Assembly: GCA_002396205.1 (NCBI GenBank) | Contig: DGXB01000092.1 | Location: 1-63,519 of the forward strand | Direction: 5' to 3' | DNA from: Bacteroidales bacterium UBA4243 | GTDB lineage: Bacteria; Bacteroidota; Bacteroidia; Bacteroidales; F082 | DNA length: 63,519 bases | Shown: positions 16,898 through 24,762 of the stretch, in pieces | Layout of the letters: the number at the start of each line of letters is the position of its first letter | Position numbering within the stretch: the first letter of the stretch is position 1 | Made by a program: the position numbers and the translations under genes | The notes under the pieces: generated by a model | Databases searched by the model: none | Seen by the model: the letters and a program-made list of their open reading frames with translations, nothing else | Told to the model about the DNA's origin: nothing

Positions 16898-16930
16898 AAA
16901 AAAGGAGACCCGTTTGGGTCTCTTTTTTTT
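16898..16930 (+). terminator. Terminator after T9SS paralogue 1
   Basis: GGAGACCC pairs with GGGTCTCT around GTTT, with an A-run before and a T-run after. The terminator at 19130 shares its core. Confidence 0.85.
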
Positions 16931-16940
16931 TGGTAGTCCA

Positions 16941-17036
16941 TGCGTCGCTTCGCGTCATTGCGAGGGAGGCACGACCGAAGCAATCCAGAAAAACAACACC
17001 CCTGGACTGCTTCGTGCCTCGCAGTGACGCCAAGCG
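16941..17036. repeat. Interspersed hairpin repeat (GTCATTGCGAGG family), copy 2
   Basis: Same arms as copy 1 (GCGTCATTGCGAGG, AAGCAATCCAG, complements on the right), lying between two T9SS paralogues. Confidence 0.85.
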
Positions 17037-17094
17037 TGGTGGCGCAAAACGAAAAAAAAAAGAAAAAAAACCCTTGCAAATCCGAAAAAAACAC

Positions 17095-17102
17095 TATCTT
17101 TG
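17095..17102 (+). promoter_or_regulatory. -7 promoter box (TATCTTTG) for T9SS paralogue 2
   Basis: Exact -7 box with a TTG 18 bases upstream. The region from CTTGCAAATCC through TATCTTTGCCTCGTAT is nearly identical to that before the next paralogue. Confidence 0.7.
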
Positions 17103-17176
17103 CCTCGTATTACCGTCAAGGGAAAAACATGACCACAACAAACTATCCACTCAATTAATAATTAAAACCACACAAA

Positions 17177-19111
17177 ATGAAAAAGGTATTTACTTTATCC
17201 TTAGCCTTGCTGATGGCCACCGCAGGCTTTTCGCAAGTGAGAAAATCGACGTTAAGCAACGACATGAAGAAAGCCGCCACAGTGCAGCACTTCAGAGGCA
17301 CCGAGACGCCCAACCTCGACAACGTGCAAAGCGAGCCTAACATGGTGCGCTGGGACGACTTCGGCCAAGGCGAGCTCGACTACGTCACCTACGACTGGCA
17401 GTCGAACTCAGGCTACCTCAACAGAGTTGTGACCTGGCCCGACGGCAAGGTCAACTTCGCCTACACCATCTCATCCGATGCCAACTTCTCCGACCGTGGC
17501 ACAGGCATCGGCACCTACGACTCGAACACCGATGAATGGATTCCGCTCGGAGGCCGCATCGAGAACGAGAGAACCGGCTTCGGCGTCATCGCCCGCTACA
17601 AGGAGAACGGCCTTGTGGTGGCCGCCCACACCGCCAACGACCTGAAGATCTTCATTGTCGAAGACAAGGACAACATGACCCCCAACAGCGTCCAGTATTC
17701 AATCAACACGGCCAGCGCAGTGTGGAGCCACCCGTCGGTGATGACCTCAGGCCCCAACCGCGACATCATCCACATGGTGGGTGCCGAGTTTGACGACGGC
17801 GACCCCGACGGCGACGGCGTTGAGCACGGCATCAGATACTGGCGCTCGTCGGACGGCATGACCTGGGACAAGGAATGCGTCGCCCTGCCTTACCTCTCAG
17901 CCGAATACGGCACCGAGCACGGCACCAACGGCTACTACTTCATGGAGACCACCGACGACAACTGCCTCGCCCTCGTCATCAACACCGGCTACACCGACGG
18001 CATGGTGCTCTATAGCTACGACGACGGCGAGACCTGGGAAAGAAAGGTCTACTTCCACGACCCCGCCCCGGGCGTGCTGCTCGACAATTCGTTCTGCTAT
18101 CCCCGTTGGACCTCCGCCCTTTGGACCGCAAACAAGGACCTCATGATGGCCTACGAATACAACTATAGCGACCACCAAGGCCACTATGGCCCCTCATACG
18201 GCGGCGTCGCCTTCTGGAGCGAATATATGCCCTACCGCGGAACCTCGCTGCCACAATTCGGTGTCGACCCCAACAACCCGATGCCTCCCACCCCCGGCCA
18301 GCCTTTCATCATGGACAGCGCCTACATCAACCAAGACATCGAGCTTTCCAACTGGTATTGGAGCAACGCCAACCACGAAATGTGGCCTGAGTATTTCGGC
18401 TACCTGACCACCCTGACCGACGAAGGCGAATGGGAAGACCCCTACACCGCCACCTCATGGAACATCGAGAACGTGAACGACCTGAAAGACCTGCACGGCA
18501 TGTACAACTGCGGCAACACCGCCTTCCCGATGCTCTGCAAGGTGAACGACAGCGACAACGACTTGGTGGCCGTTTGGAGCTCGCTCGACGAGAACAACAA
18601 GGACGGTGCCGGCAAGTATTTCTTCAAGCTCTTCGCCGCCTACTCCTACAACGGCGGCCTCAGCTGGAGCAACATGGAGCACCTCACCAAAGACTTCATG
18701 TTCGCCTATTCGGAATGCGTCTATCCGTTGGCCACCGTGATTGGCACCAAGCTCATCGTGGCCGCACAACTTGACTCCGAAACGGGCACCTACGTCCAAA
18801 GCGACGAGGGAACCTTCGACGACTGCTACTACCAAGGCTTCACCTTCGAGCTGACCGACCTCTTCCCGAACCTCGATGTTGAGGAAGTGAGCCACGTCAC
18901 CAACATGAGCGTGTATCCCAACCCCGCCGTCGACCAACTCAACGTCATCCTCAGCCAAGACGACGCCATCGTGATCTACAACGTCATGGGCCAACAAGTG
19001 ATGAGCGTGGAAGGCCGCGTTGGTGGCAACACCATCAACATCAGCAACCTCAGCGCTGGTGCCTACTTCGTCAAAGCCGGTAGCGCCACCCAGAAGTTCA
19101 TCGTGAAGTAA
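17177..19111 (+). CDS. T9SS cargo protein with Asp-box motifs, paralogue 2
   Basis: A 644-residue secreted protein: signal peptide (1-20, ending GFSQ), a probable beta-propeller core with Asp-box-like SSDGMTW, SYDDGETW and SYNGGLSW, and a type A T9SS tail (VYPNPAVDQLNVIL onward). Asp and Gly are unusually frequent, consistent with calcium-stabilised turns. It closely resembles 19289 in order and motifs (DWQSNS/DWQTNT, FSDRGT/HSDRGT, PYRGTS/PYHGTT), so the two are recent duplicates. Function is unknown; adhesion, glycan binding or hydrolysis are possible. Transcribed from its own promoter and closed by a strong terminator. Confidence 0.82.
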   Translation: MKKVFTLSLALLMATAGFSQVRKSTLSNDMKKAATVQHFRGTETPNLDNVQSEPNMVRWDDFGQGELDYVTYDWQSNSGYLNRVVTWPDGKVNFAYTISSDANFSDRGTGIGTYDSNTDEWIPLGGRIENERTGFGVIARYKENGLVVAAHTANDLKIFIVEDKDNMTPNSVQYSINTASAVWSHPSVMTSGPNRDIIHMVGAEFDDGDPDGDGVEHGIRYWRSSDGMTWDKECVALPYLSAEYGTEHGTNGYYFMETTDDNCLALVINTGYTDGMVLYSYDDGETWERKVYFHDPAPGVLLDNSFCYPRWTSALWTANKDLMMAYEYNYSDHQGHYGPSYGGVAFWSEYMPYRGTSLPQFGVDPNNPMPPTPGQPFIMDSAYINQDIELSNWYWSNANHEMWPEYFGYLTTLTDEGEWEDPYTATSWNIENVNDLKDLHGMYNCGNTAFPMLCKVNDSDNDLVAVWSSLDENNKDGAGKYFFKLFAAYSYNGGLSWSNMEHLTKDFMFAYSECVYPLATVIGTKLIVAAQLDSETGTYVQSDEGTFDDCYYQGFTFELTDLFPNLDVEEVSHVTNMSVYPNPAVDQLNVILSQDDAIVIYNVMGQQVMSVEGRVGGNTINISNLSAGAYFVKAGSATQKFIVK

Positions 19112-19129
19112 GCTTTCCACTTACGGCAT

Positions 19130-19168
19130 ACGAAAAAAAAGAGACCCAAACGGGTCTCTTTTTTTCGT
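19130..19168. terminator. Long-stem terminator after T9SS paralogue 2
   Basis: A stem from ACGAAAAAAAAGAGACCC to GGGTCTCTTTTTTTCGT around a four-base loop, with A-run and T-run inside the stem. It could work on either strand. Confidence 0.85.
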
Positions 19169-19207
19169 AAAAAAACCAAAAAACACTTGCAAATCCAAAA
19201 AAAACAC

Positions 19208-19215
19208 TATCTTTG
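19208..19215 (+). promoter_or_regulatory. -7 promoter box (TATCTTTG) for T9SS paralogue 3
   Basis: Same duplicated promoter block as at 17095, with TTG 18 bases upstream. Confidence 0.7.
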
Positions 19216-19288
19216 CCTCGTATAAGCTCCAAAAAAAGGAAATAACAACAACAAACTATCCATCATTATTAATTAAAACCAATTCAAA

Positions 19289-21253
19289 ATGAAGAAGTTA
19301 TTTACTTTAGCGTTGGCCATGTCGGTTGCCTTCACGGGCTTCTCGCAAGTGGCCAAGGTGTCGAGCAACCTCGGCACGAAGCACGCTGCCCAAACCATCG
19401 GCGTTGTGGGCAACGAAATGTTCCAAAACGTGGGTAGCCAAGCCAACTTGACTCGCACCGAGACCGAGCTTGACTACACCTACTACGACTGGCAGACCAA
19501 CACGGCCGCCAAGAACCAAACAATCAACTTCCCCGATGGTTGCGTGGGCATCTCCTACGTCTACTCGGGCGACCAGAACCACTCCGACCGTGGCACCATC
19601 ATCGCCATCTACAACCCCAACACCGACGAGTGGACCACCAGCGGTGGCAAGATCGAAGACCACAAGACCGGCTTTGGCTGCGCAGCCCGCTATGGCGAAA
19701 ACGGCATCGTGGTGGTTTCGCGTAACCCCGTCACCTACACCTGCGAAGTCTACATCATCGAGGACAAGGACAACCTGCCTCAAGGCGACCTGGCTCCCAT
19801 CTACGTGATGCCCGGCAACCAAGACGAGCACAACCCGCACTTCCCCGCTGTGATGTGCAACGGTCCCGACCACAAGAACATCCACATCCTCGTCACCGCC
19901 TTGGACGAAGTGACTCCCGATGGCCAAACCAACCCCTTCTACTACTTCCGTTCGATGGACGGCGGTACCACTTGGGATGAGTACATGACCATCCCCGAGT
20001 TGGGTCGTCAATTCTGCCCCCAATACGGTTCGGGCCAAGACGCCTACTTCATCGAGAACACCGGCGGCAACAGCCTGAGCATCGTGGTGAACACCCGTCG
20101 CGGCAACGGCATCGTGCTGACCTCCACCGACAACGGCAACACCTGGAGCACGAAGCAGTTCTACCATCACCCCGGCATCGAAGTCGACTACGGCGAGAAC
20201 CTCGGTTATCTGTATCCCCGTTGGACTTCGGCCTTGTTTGACAACAGCGGCAAGCTCCACCTCGCCTACGCCGTTGGCGGTGGCAGCGGTGATGCCACTT
20301 CAACGAGCTACTATCCCCTCATCGGTGCCGTTGGCTACTGGAGCGAAGACATGCCTTACCACGGCACGACCACTCCCGAATTTGGCGGCGACCCCAACAA
20401 CCCGATGCCTATGACCCCCGGCGAGCCTTTCATCATGGACTCCGCCTACCTGTGGTACGACATCTACCGCTCATGGTGGAGATACGACGACGCCCCGCAC
20501 GACATGTGGCCCGAATTCATCGGCTATGTCACTCCTTTGGATGAATATGAAAACCCGCTCGAGGATCCCTATTCAGCCACTACATTCATGGATTGGAACT
20601 CATTGGACAAGGACAGCCACGGCCACTATAACGGCGGTACCGTCGACATGCCCGTGTTGGTCAAGACTGCCAACGACGACCTGATGGTTGCCGTGTGGAT
20701 TGGCCTCGACGAGCACAACGGCACTGGTGGCGCTCTCAGCAACCAGTATTTCATGAAGCTCTTCTGCCGTGCCTCTATGGACCATGGCCAAACCTGGACC
20801 CGCATGCAGAACCTCACCAACGACTTCATGTACCAATACAGCGAATGTGTTTATCCGCAAGCTGCCATCTCCGGCAACACCCTCGTGGTGGCCTGCCAGA
20901 TGGACGGTGAACCCGACTCGTTCCTCATTGGCAGCGGTGGCGACGTCATTCCGGACGACAACTACTACCAAGCCTTCACTTACGACCTGACCGAACTCTT
21001 CCCTGGCTATGATGGCGTTGAGGAAGCCACGGTGACCAACACCAGCATGAACCTCTACCCGAATCCTGCCGTCGACCAACTCAACATCACCCTCAACCAA
21101 AGCGCCGAGATCGTGATCTACAACATCATGGGCCAAAAGGTGATGAGCGTGGAAGGCCGCATCGGTGGCAACACCATCAACATCAGCTCGCTGAGCAGCG
21201 GTGTCTACTTCGTGAGCGCCGGCAATGCCACGCAGAAGTTCGTTGTGAAGTAA
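19289..21253 (+). CDS. T9SS cargo protein with Asp-box motifs, paralogue 3
   Basis: A 654-residue secreted protein, closest to 17177. Signal peptide 1-20 (ending GFSQ), Asp-box motifs SMDGGTTW, STDNGNTW and SMDHGQTW spread through a probable beta-propeller, then the type A T9SS domain (LYPNPAVDQLNITL to KFVVK). The C-terminal 55 residues nearly match those of 17177, while the core differs more. As a tandem duplicate with a duplicated promoter it is probably an expression-independent variant of the same surface or secreted function, still unknown. It is followed by a bidirectional terminator shared with pdxA. Confidence 0.82.
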   Translation: MKKLFTLALAMSVAFTGFSQVAKVSSNLGTKHAAQTIGVVGNEMFQNVGSQANLTRTETELDYTYYDWQTNTAAKNQTINFPDGCVGISYVYSGDQNHSDRGTIIAIYNPNTDEWTTSGGKIEDHKTGFGCAARYGENGIVVVSRNPVTYTCEVYIIEDKDNLPQGDLAPIYVMPGNQDEHNPHFPAVMCNGPDHKNIHILVTALDEVTPDGQTNPFYYFRSMDGGTTWDEYMTIPELGRQFCPQYGSGQDAYFIENTGGNSLSIVVNTRRGNGIVLTSTDNGNTWSTKQFYHHPGIEVDYGENLGYLYPRWTSALFDNSGKLHLAYAVGGGSGDATSTSYYPLIGAVGYWSEDMPYHGTTTPEFGGDPNNPMPMTPGEPFIMDSAYLWYDIYRSWWRYDDAPHDMWPEFIGYVTPLDEYENPLEDPYSATTFMDWNSLDKDSHGHYNGGTVDMPVLVKTANDDLMVAVWIGLDEHNGTGGALSNQYFMKLFCRASMDHGQTWTRMQNLTNDFMYQYSECVYPQAAISGNTLVVACQMDGEPDSFLIGSGGDVIPDDNYYQAFTYDLTELFPGYDGVEEATVTNTSMNLYPNPAVDQLNITLNQSAEIVIYNIMGQKVMSVEGRIGGNTINISSLSSGVYFVSAGNATQKFVVK

Positions 21254-21265
21254 ACCCTTTCACAA

Positions 21266-21310
21266 GGAGCAACAAAAAAGGAGGCTTCGGCCTCCTTTTT
21301 TTATTGCTCC
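21266..21310. terminator. Bidirectional terminator overlapping the pdxA stop
   Basis: GGAGCAAC and the A-run with GGAGGC pair with GCCTCC, the T-run and TTGCTCC around TTCG. The right arm encodes the last codons and stop of the converging pdxA-like gene. Confidence 0.85.
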
Positions 21311-22290
21311 TTTCGGCGGTTGACCACATCGGTGGCGAGAAAGACCGCCTTGCGATAGGAGTCGGGAGTCGCCTTGTTTTGGTTGGCGATGTCGTAGCCA
21401 GGCCCGTGCAAAGGCGCGGCGCAAACCACGGGCAAGCCGGCCCAATAATAGGCATAGCCCTCGGTGGAGAGCATCTTCAGCGGCAACACGCCTTGCTCAT
21501 AATGCAGGGCCAACACCGCATCGTATTTCTTCCATAGCCCATTGACGAAAAGTTGCGAGGGCGAGAAAGGCCCGAAGGCAAAGATGCCCTTGCGCTGCGC
21601 ATCGCCCACGGCCTTGACCACCTTGTCGTCGTCGCCCACGACACGCGAGCCTGAATGCGGATTCAGCCCCATGACGGCGATTTTCGGCGAGCCAATGCGG
21701 AAGTCGGTCTTCAAGGCCGAAGCCAAAGTGATGAGTCGCGCCACAAGGAAACGGATGTCGAGCTGCGCGATGGCATTGCTGAGCGGCACATCGGCGGTAG
21801 CCAAACCAATTCGCATCGAGCCGTTCACGATGAGCTGCAACGGCGTTTCCTCCTTATAGAAGGAAAGCAGGTACTGGCTGTTGCTCTGCCCCAGCACCGC
21901 GTTGTCAGGAGCCATCACCAAAGCGTCGACATAGCCGTTGCGAAGGTCCTCGGTGGCCCTTTTCATCGACAGTGCCGACATTTCGGCAGACACATCGGAA
22001 GGCACGCCCGGCTCAATCTTCAACTCGTTTTCGATGATGTTGATGATGTTGAACTTCTTGTCCCATGCCTGCCGCGCATCGCGGGTCAGCGAATAGTTGG
22101 GGCTGTCCATGCCGAAATTCTTCTTGTAATAGGAAAAAGCCTTCGATTGCCCATACAAGACAGGCGTCAACGACTCGAACATCCGAGCGTCGGAAAAAGC
22201 CTTAAGCATGATTTCGTATGCAATGCCATTGAAGTCACCCTGACTAAGGCCAATGCGGGGGTTTTGGGAGGGGGTAGTGGTTGCTTGCAT
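21301..22290 (-). CDS. pdxA: PdxA-family protein (4-hydroxythreonine-4-phosphate dehydrogenase), divergent
   Basis: A 329-residue cytoplasmic protein of the PdxA family, which oxidises 4-phosphohydroxythreonine in pyridoxal phosphate synthesis. Recognisable blocks are RIGLSQGDFNGIAYE (usual GDPAGIGPE), APDNAVLG (usual APINK), NPHSG and HGPGYDIAN (usual HGTAFDIAG). Two metal-site positions look altered: the usual GHTE is absent, and YHDQG reads HYEQG. It may therefore be a specialised or weakened form. I start it at the ATG at 22290 rather than the upstream TTG, because a -7 box (22336-22343) overlaps that TTG. KDO transferase lies upstream on the same strand, 91 bases away. Confidence 0.8.
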   Translation of the reverse strand: MQATTTPSQNPRIGLSQGDFNGIAYEIMLKAFSDARMFESLTPVLYGQSKAFSYYKKNFGMDSPNYSLTRDARQAWDKKFNIINIIENELKIEPGVPSDVSAEMSALSMKRATEDLRNGYVDALVMAPDNAVLGQSNSQYLLSFYKEETPLQLIVNGSMRIGLATADVPLSNAIAQLDIRFLVARLITLASALKTDFRIGSPKIAVMGLNPHSGSRVVGDDDKVVKAVGDAQRKGIFAFGPFSPSQLFVNGLWKKYDAVLALHYEQGVLPLKMLSTEGYAYYWAGLPVVCAAPLHGPGYDIANQNKATPDSYRKAVFLATDVVNRRKEQ

Positions 22291-22335
22291 AGGCAAAAAA
22301 TTTACAATGCTGAATTTCAACGGGAAATCAGCCTT

Positions 22336-22343
22336 CAAAATTA
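22336..22343 (-). promoter_or_regulatory. -7 promoter box (TAATTTTG) for the pdxA-like gene
   Basis: Exact consensus match on the minus strand. Its position rules out the TTG at 22338 as a start and leaves a leader of about 40 bases to the ATG. Confidence 0.6.
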
Positions 22344-22381
22344 GGCAATAAAATCAATAAAACAAAGGAAAACTGAAATTT

Positions 22382-23662
22382 TTATGAAAAAAGTGCGTTT
22401 TTGAAGCCTTTTACAATGGTTTTGGTGGCTCCAAGCTGCGAATTAAGGTAGTCGAGGCAGGTTTTTGAGGCCTTTTGATAGAAAACCTCGTCGGTCATCA
22501 AGCGGTTGAAAACCATGGCTAACCCCTCAGCATTGGTAACAGGAAACGCACCTTGCAGCGCCACCAAGTCGACAGCCTCCTTGAAGCTCTTGTATTTTGG
22601 CCCAAAAACCACGGGGCAGCCGAAGGTGACCGGCTCCTGGATGTTGTGGATGTTGACCCCAAAGCCGCCGCCGATATAGACGAATCGCGCATATTGGTAG
22701 AGTTGGGAAAGGATGCCGATGGTGTCGACCACCAATATTTGCGGGCGTTTCGACAGGCTCAACGACCCTAATGGCTGGTCAGGATCCATTTTCGTGAAGC
22801 GTTGCGCCTCGGGAAACATGGCCATGATTTGGCCGACATGGTTTTCCGAGATGTCGTGGGGCGCGATGATGAGGCAATAGTCGTCGGGCATGGTCGCGAC
22901 GAACGGAACCAGCAGTTTCTCGTCGGGCGGCCATGTACTGCCCGCGATGATGCACTTGCGCCCGCCAACGAACCGCTCGATGTCGGCGAAAGGCTTGGCC
23001 TGCTGGGCGATGGCCGCCACACGGTCGAAGCGCGTGTCGCCACAAACGGTAACGTTGCCAAAGCCGTGCTTCTGGAGTAACCGCTCCGTTGTTTCGTCTT
23101 GCACGAAGAAATGCGTCACATTGTCCAACTGCTTGCGGAACTTGGTGCCATACCATTGGAAGAAATACGATTCGGGCTTGAGGATCAAGGAGATGTAGAA
23201 CAAGGGGATGCCTGCCTGCTTCAAGGCCCTCATGTAGTTGAACCAAAACTCGTATTTGATGAAGAAAGCCGCCACGAAGTGATGCCTTCTGACCCATTGG
23301 GCGGCATGGCGGGGCGTGTCAGTAGGCAGGTAAAGCACCTCGTCGGCCAAGGGATAGTCCTTGCGGATCTCGTAGCCCGAAGGCGAGAAGAACGACAGCA
23401 GGATCTTGTATTGCGGGAAGTCCTTTTTCAGCGCCTCGATGACGGGCCTACCCTGCTCGAACTCGCCCAACGAGGCGGCATGGAACCAAATCCAAGCGTC
23501 TGGCTCAGCGGCCTTTTCTGCCGCAGCCGGGCCTTTCGACAGGCTCAAGACCCCTTGTTTCTTACGGCCTTCAACCCATTGCTTGGCCTTGGCGTTGCCG
23601 AAGAGGGCCGCCACTTTGACTCCGAATGAATAAAGGTGGACACCTATGGCGTAAAGGATCAT
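22382..23662 (-). CDS. waaA: 3-deoxy-D-manno-octulosonic acid (KDO) transferase
   Basis: A 426-residue inner-membrane-anchored GT30 enzyme that adds KDO to lipid A precursors. It has an N-terminal membrane anchor (MILYAIGVHLYSFGVKVAALFG), the WFHAASLGEFEQGRPVIEAL block with the catalytic-site glutamate, and the donor-site IGGGFGVNIHNIQEP motif. I choose the ATG at 23662 because the longer frame overlaps the upstream gene, while this start follows it by five bases and matches the family N-terminus. Two variable loops (about residues 37-45 and 299-307) contain LSLSKG/LSLSKR, encoded by inserted REP-like repeat units. Active-site blocks are intact, so the gene is probably functional. Confidence 0.92.
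   Translation of the reverse strand: MILYAIGVHLYSFGVKVAALFGNAKAKQWVEGRKKQGVLSLSKGPAAAEKAAEPDAWIWFHAASLGEFEQGRPVIEALKKDFPQYKILLSFFSPSGYEIRKDYPLADEVLYLPTDTPRHAAQWVRRHHFVAAFFIKYEFWFNYMRALKQAGIPLFYISLILKPESYFFQWYGTKFRKQLDNVTHFFVQDETTERLLQKHGFGNVTVCGDTRFDRVAAIAQQAKPFADIERFVGGRKCIIAGSTWPPDEKLLVPFVATMPDDYCLIIAPHDISENHVGQIMAMFPEAQRFTKMDPDQPLGSLSLSKRPQILVVDTIGILSQLYQYARFVYIGGGFGVNIHNIQEPVTFGCPVVFGPKYKSFKEAVDLVALQGAFPVTNAEGLAMVFNRLMTDEVFYQKASKTCLDYLNSQLGATKTIVKGFKNALFS
22743..22769. repeat. REP-like half-unit inside waaA (site 2)
   Basis: Minus strand reads GTTGAGCCTGTCGAAACGCC, the same family as 2213-2263. It adds GSLSLSKRP in frame to the KDO transferase. Confidence 0.85.
23529..23554. repeat. REP-like half-unit inside waaA (site 1)
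   Basis: Minus strand reads GTCTTGAGCCTGTCGAAAGG. It encodes GVLSLSKGP in the loop after the membrane anchor. Confidence 0.85.
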
Positions 23663-23667
23663 CACGC

Positions 23668-24483
23668 TTAGTAATAGTAGAAGTCTTGGGGTTGGCGCTC
23701 GTAGGTCGGGATGTTCCACGTGACGCGGATGCCGAAATAGAGGTCGTTGTAACGCTTGTTGGGGTCGGTGCGGCCCACGGGTTCCATCACGCCCGTCTCG
23801 GGATTGGTAAACACGCGGAAGTCGTAGTCGCGGAGGTCGCGGGTGTGGGCATAGGTCACCTCAAGCGCGATGCTCACGTTGAGCAAACGGGTGTCGTTCA
23901 GCAAGAGATAACCCGTTTCGAAATGCACCGCCGGGCCGCCACGCATACGGTCGTAGCCATATTGGTAGTCGCCATGCACTTGATATGGCGTGTTGAGCAA
24001 GGCCTGTTGGTAGTCAACCTTGATGCGAGTGCGGAGGTAGCCCAAGCCAGCCTGCACGAAAATACCGCAGTTGGGGTTGGAACCGAGCGAAAACAGCTTG
24101 CCCACCTGCCCTTGCAAGTGAAAACCACGCTGGTTGACCTCGAAAGTGGAGATATTGCCTGCGCTACCAATGATTTCGCCATCGACGGTAGTGATGCCTT
24201 CGCCAAACACCTGCATGCGGTCGATGTTCAGCCTGCTGCCAAAAATGAAATTGCCATTGGCCGTTAGCAGCCAGTTCGATGCCGTCTTGTAGACAAAGCC
24301 ACCGCCCACGTTATGGGTGATGCCATACAAATCCTTGGTGTCGAGTGCCGGCAATTGGAAGGCGTACCCGACTTGGAACATGGCCACGGGGATAGGCTCT
24401 TTCATGATGTCTTTGGACTCTTGGGCCAACGCATTGGCCACGATGCCGAGCAAGAGGAATAGTGAGATAAAGACTTTGCGCAT
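23668..24483 (-). CDS. Outer-membrane beta-barrel protein, conserved hypothetical
   Basis: A 271-residue exported protein with a signal peptide (1-20, cut near ALAQ). Alternating strands with Gly and aromatics (AMFQVGYAFQLP, GGGFVYKTASNWLLTANGNF) and an aromatic C-terminus (DFYYY) are typical of a small outer-membrane beta-barrel. It directly precedes waaA with a five-base gap, so the two probably share a transcript and perhaps a role in envelope assembly; that is inference from position. It is not a porin I can name. No exact -7 box is visible upstream, and the 24484-24762 gap is mostly repeat DNA. Confidence 0.75.
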   Translation of the reverse strand: MRKVFISLFLLLGIVANALAQESKDIMKEPIPVAMFQVGYAFQLPALDTKDLYGITHNVGGGFVYKTASNWLLTANGNFIFGSRLNIDRMQVFGEGITTVDGEIIGSAGNISTFEVNQRGFHLQGQVGKLFSLGSNPNCGIFVQAGLGYLRTRIKVDYQQALLNTPYQVHGDYQYGYDRMRGGPAVHFETGYLLLNDTRLLNVSIALEVTYAHTRDLRDYDFRVFTNPETGVMEPVGRTDPNKRYNDLYFGIRVTWNIPTYERQPQDFYYY

Positions 24484-24578
24484 GGTTAAGCTATTTCAAT
24501 TTCAAACGAAGAATTCTGTGTTTTAGTATCAATCGGCAAAAATAAGAAAAAAGGGTATCAGTTTCACGAAAAGAAAAA

Positions 24579-24635
24579 CGAAGCAATCCAAAAACAAGTC
24601 TCTGGATTGCTTCGTCGTTCCTCCTCGCAATGACG
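24579..24635. repeat. Interspersed hairpin repeat (GTCATTGCGAGG family), copy 3, short form
   Basis: CGAAGCAATCCA and its complement TGGATTGCTTCG, followed by CCTCGCAATGACG. It lacks one outer arm compared with copies 1 and 2. Confidence 0.8.
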
Positions 24636-24650
24636 TTTACGGGAACTGGT

Positions 24651-24750
24651 GGCGTCACTGCGAGGCGTTGCGAGCAAAGCGTGGCAAAGCAGTCCAGAGG
24701 TGGCAGTTTCCTGGATTGCTTCACTTCGTTCGCAATGACGCAAAGCGCGT
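24651..24750. repeat. Interspersed hairpin repeat (GTCATTGCGAGG family), copy 4
   Basis: GCGTCACTGCGAGG and AAAGCAGTCCAG, with complements CTGGATTGCTTC and CGCAATGACGC on the right. It lies back to back with copy 3 and ends just before the subtilase stop codon. Confidence 0.8.
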
Positions 24751-24762
24751 CAAAAAATGAAG

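Noticed and set aside
14838..21253. Calling the three Asp-box proteins sialidases
   Set aside because: Asp-boxes mark a fold, not an activity. I cannot find the arginine triad or the catalytic Tyr/Glu pair with confidence.
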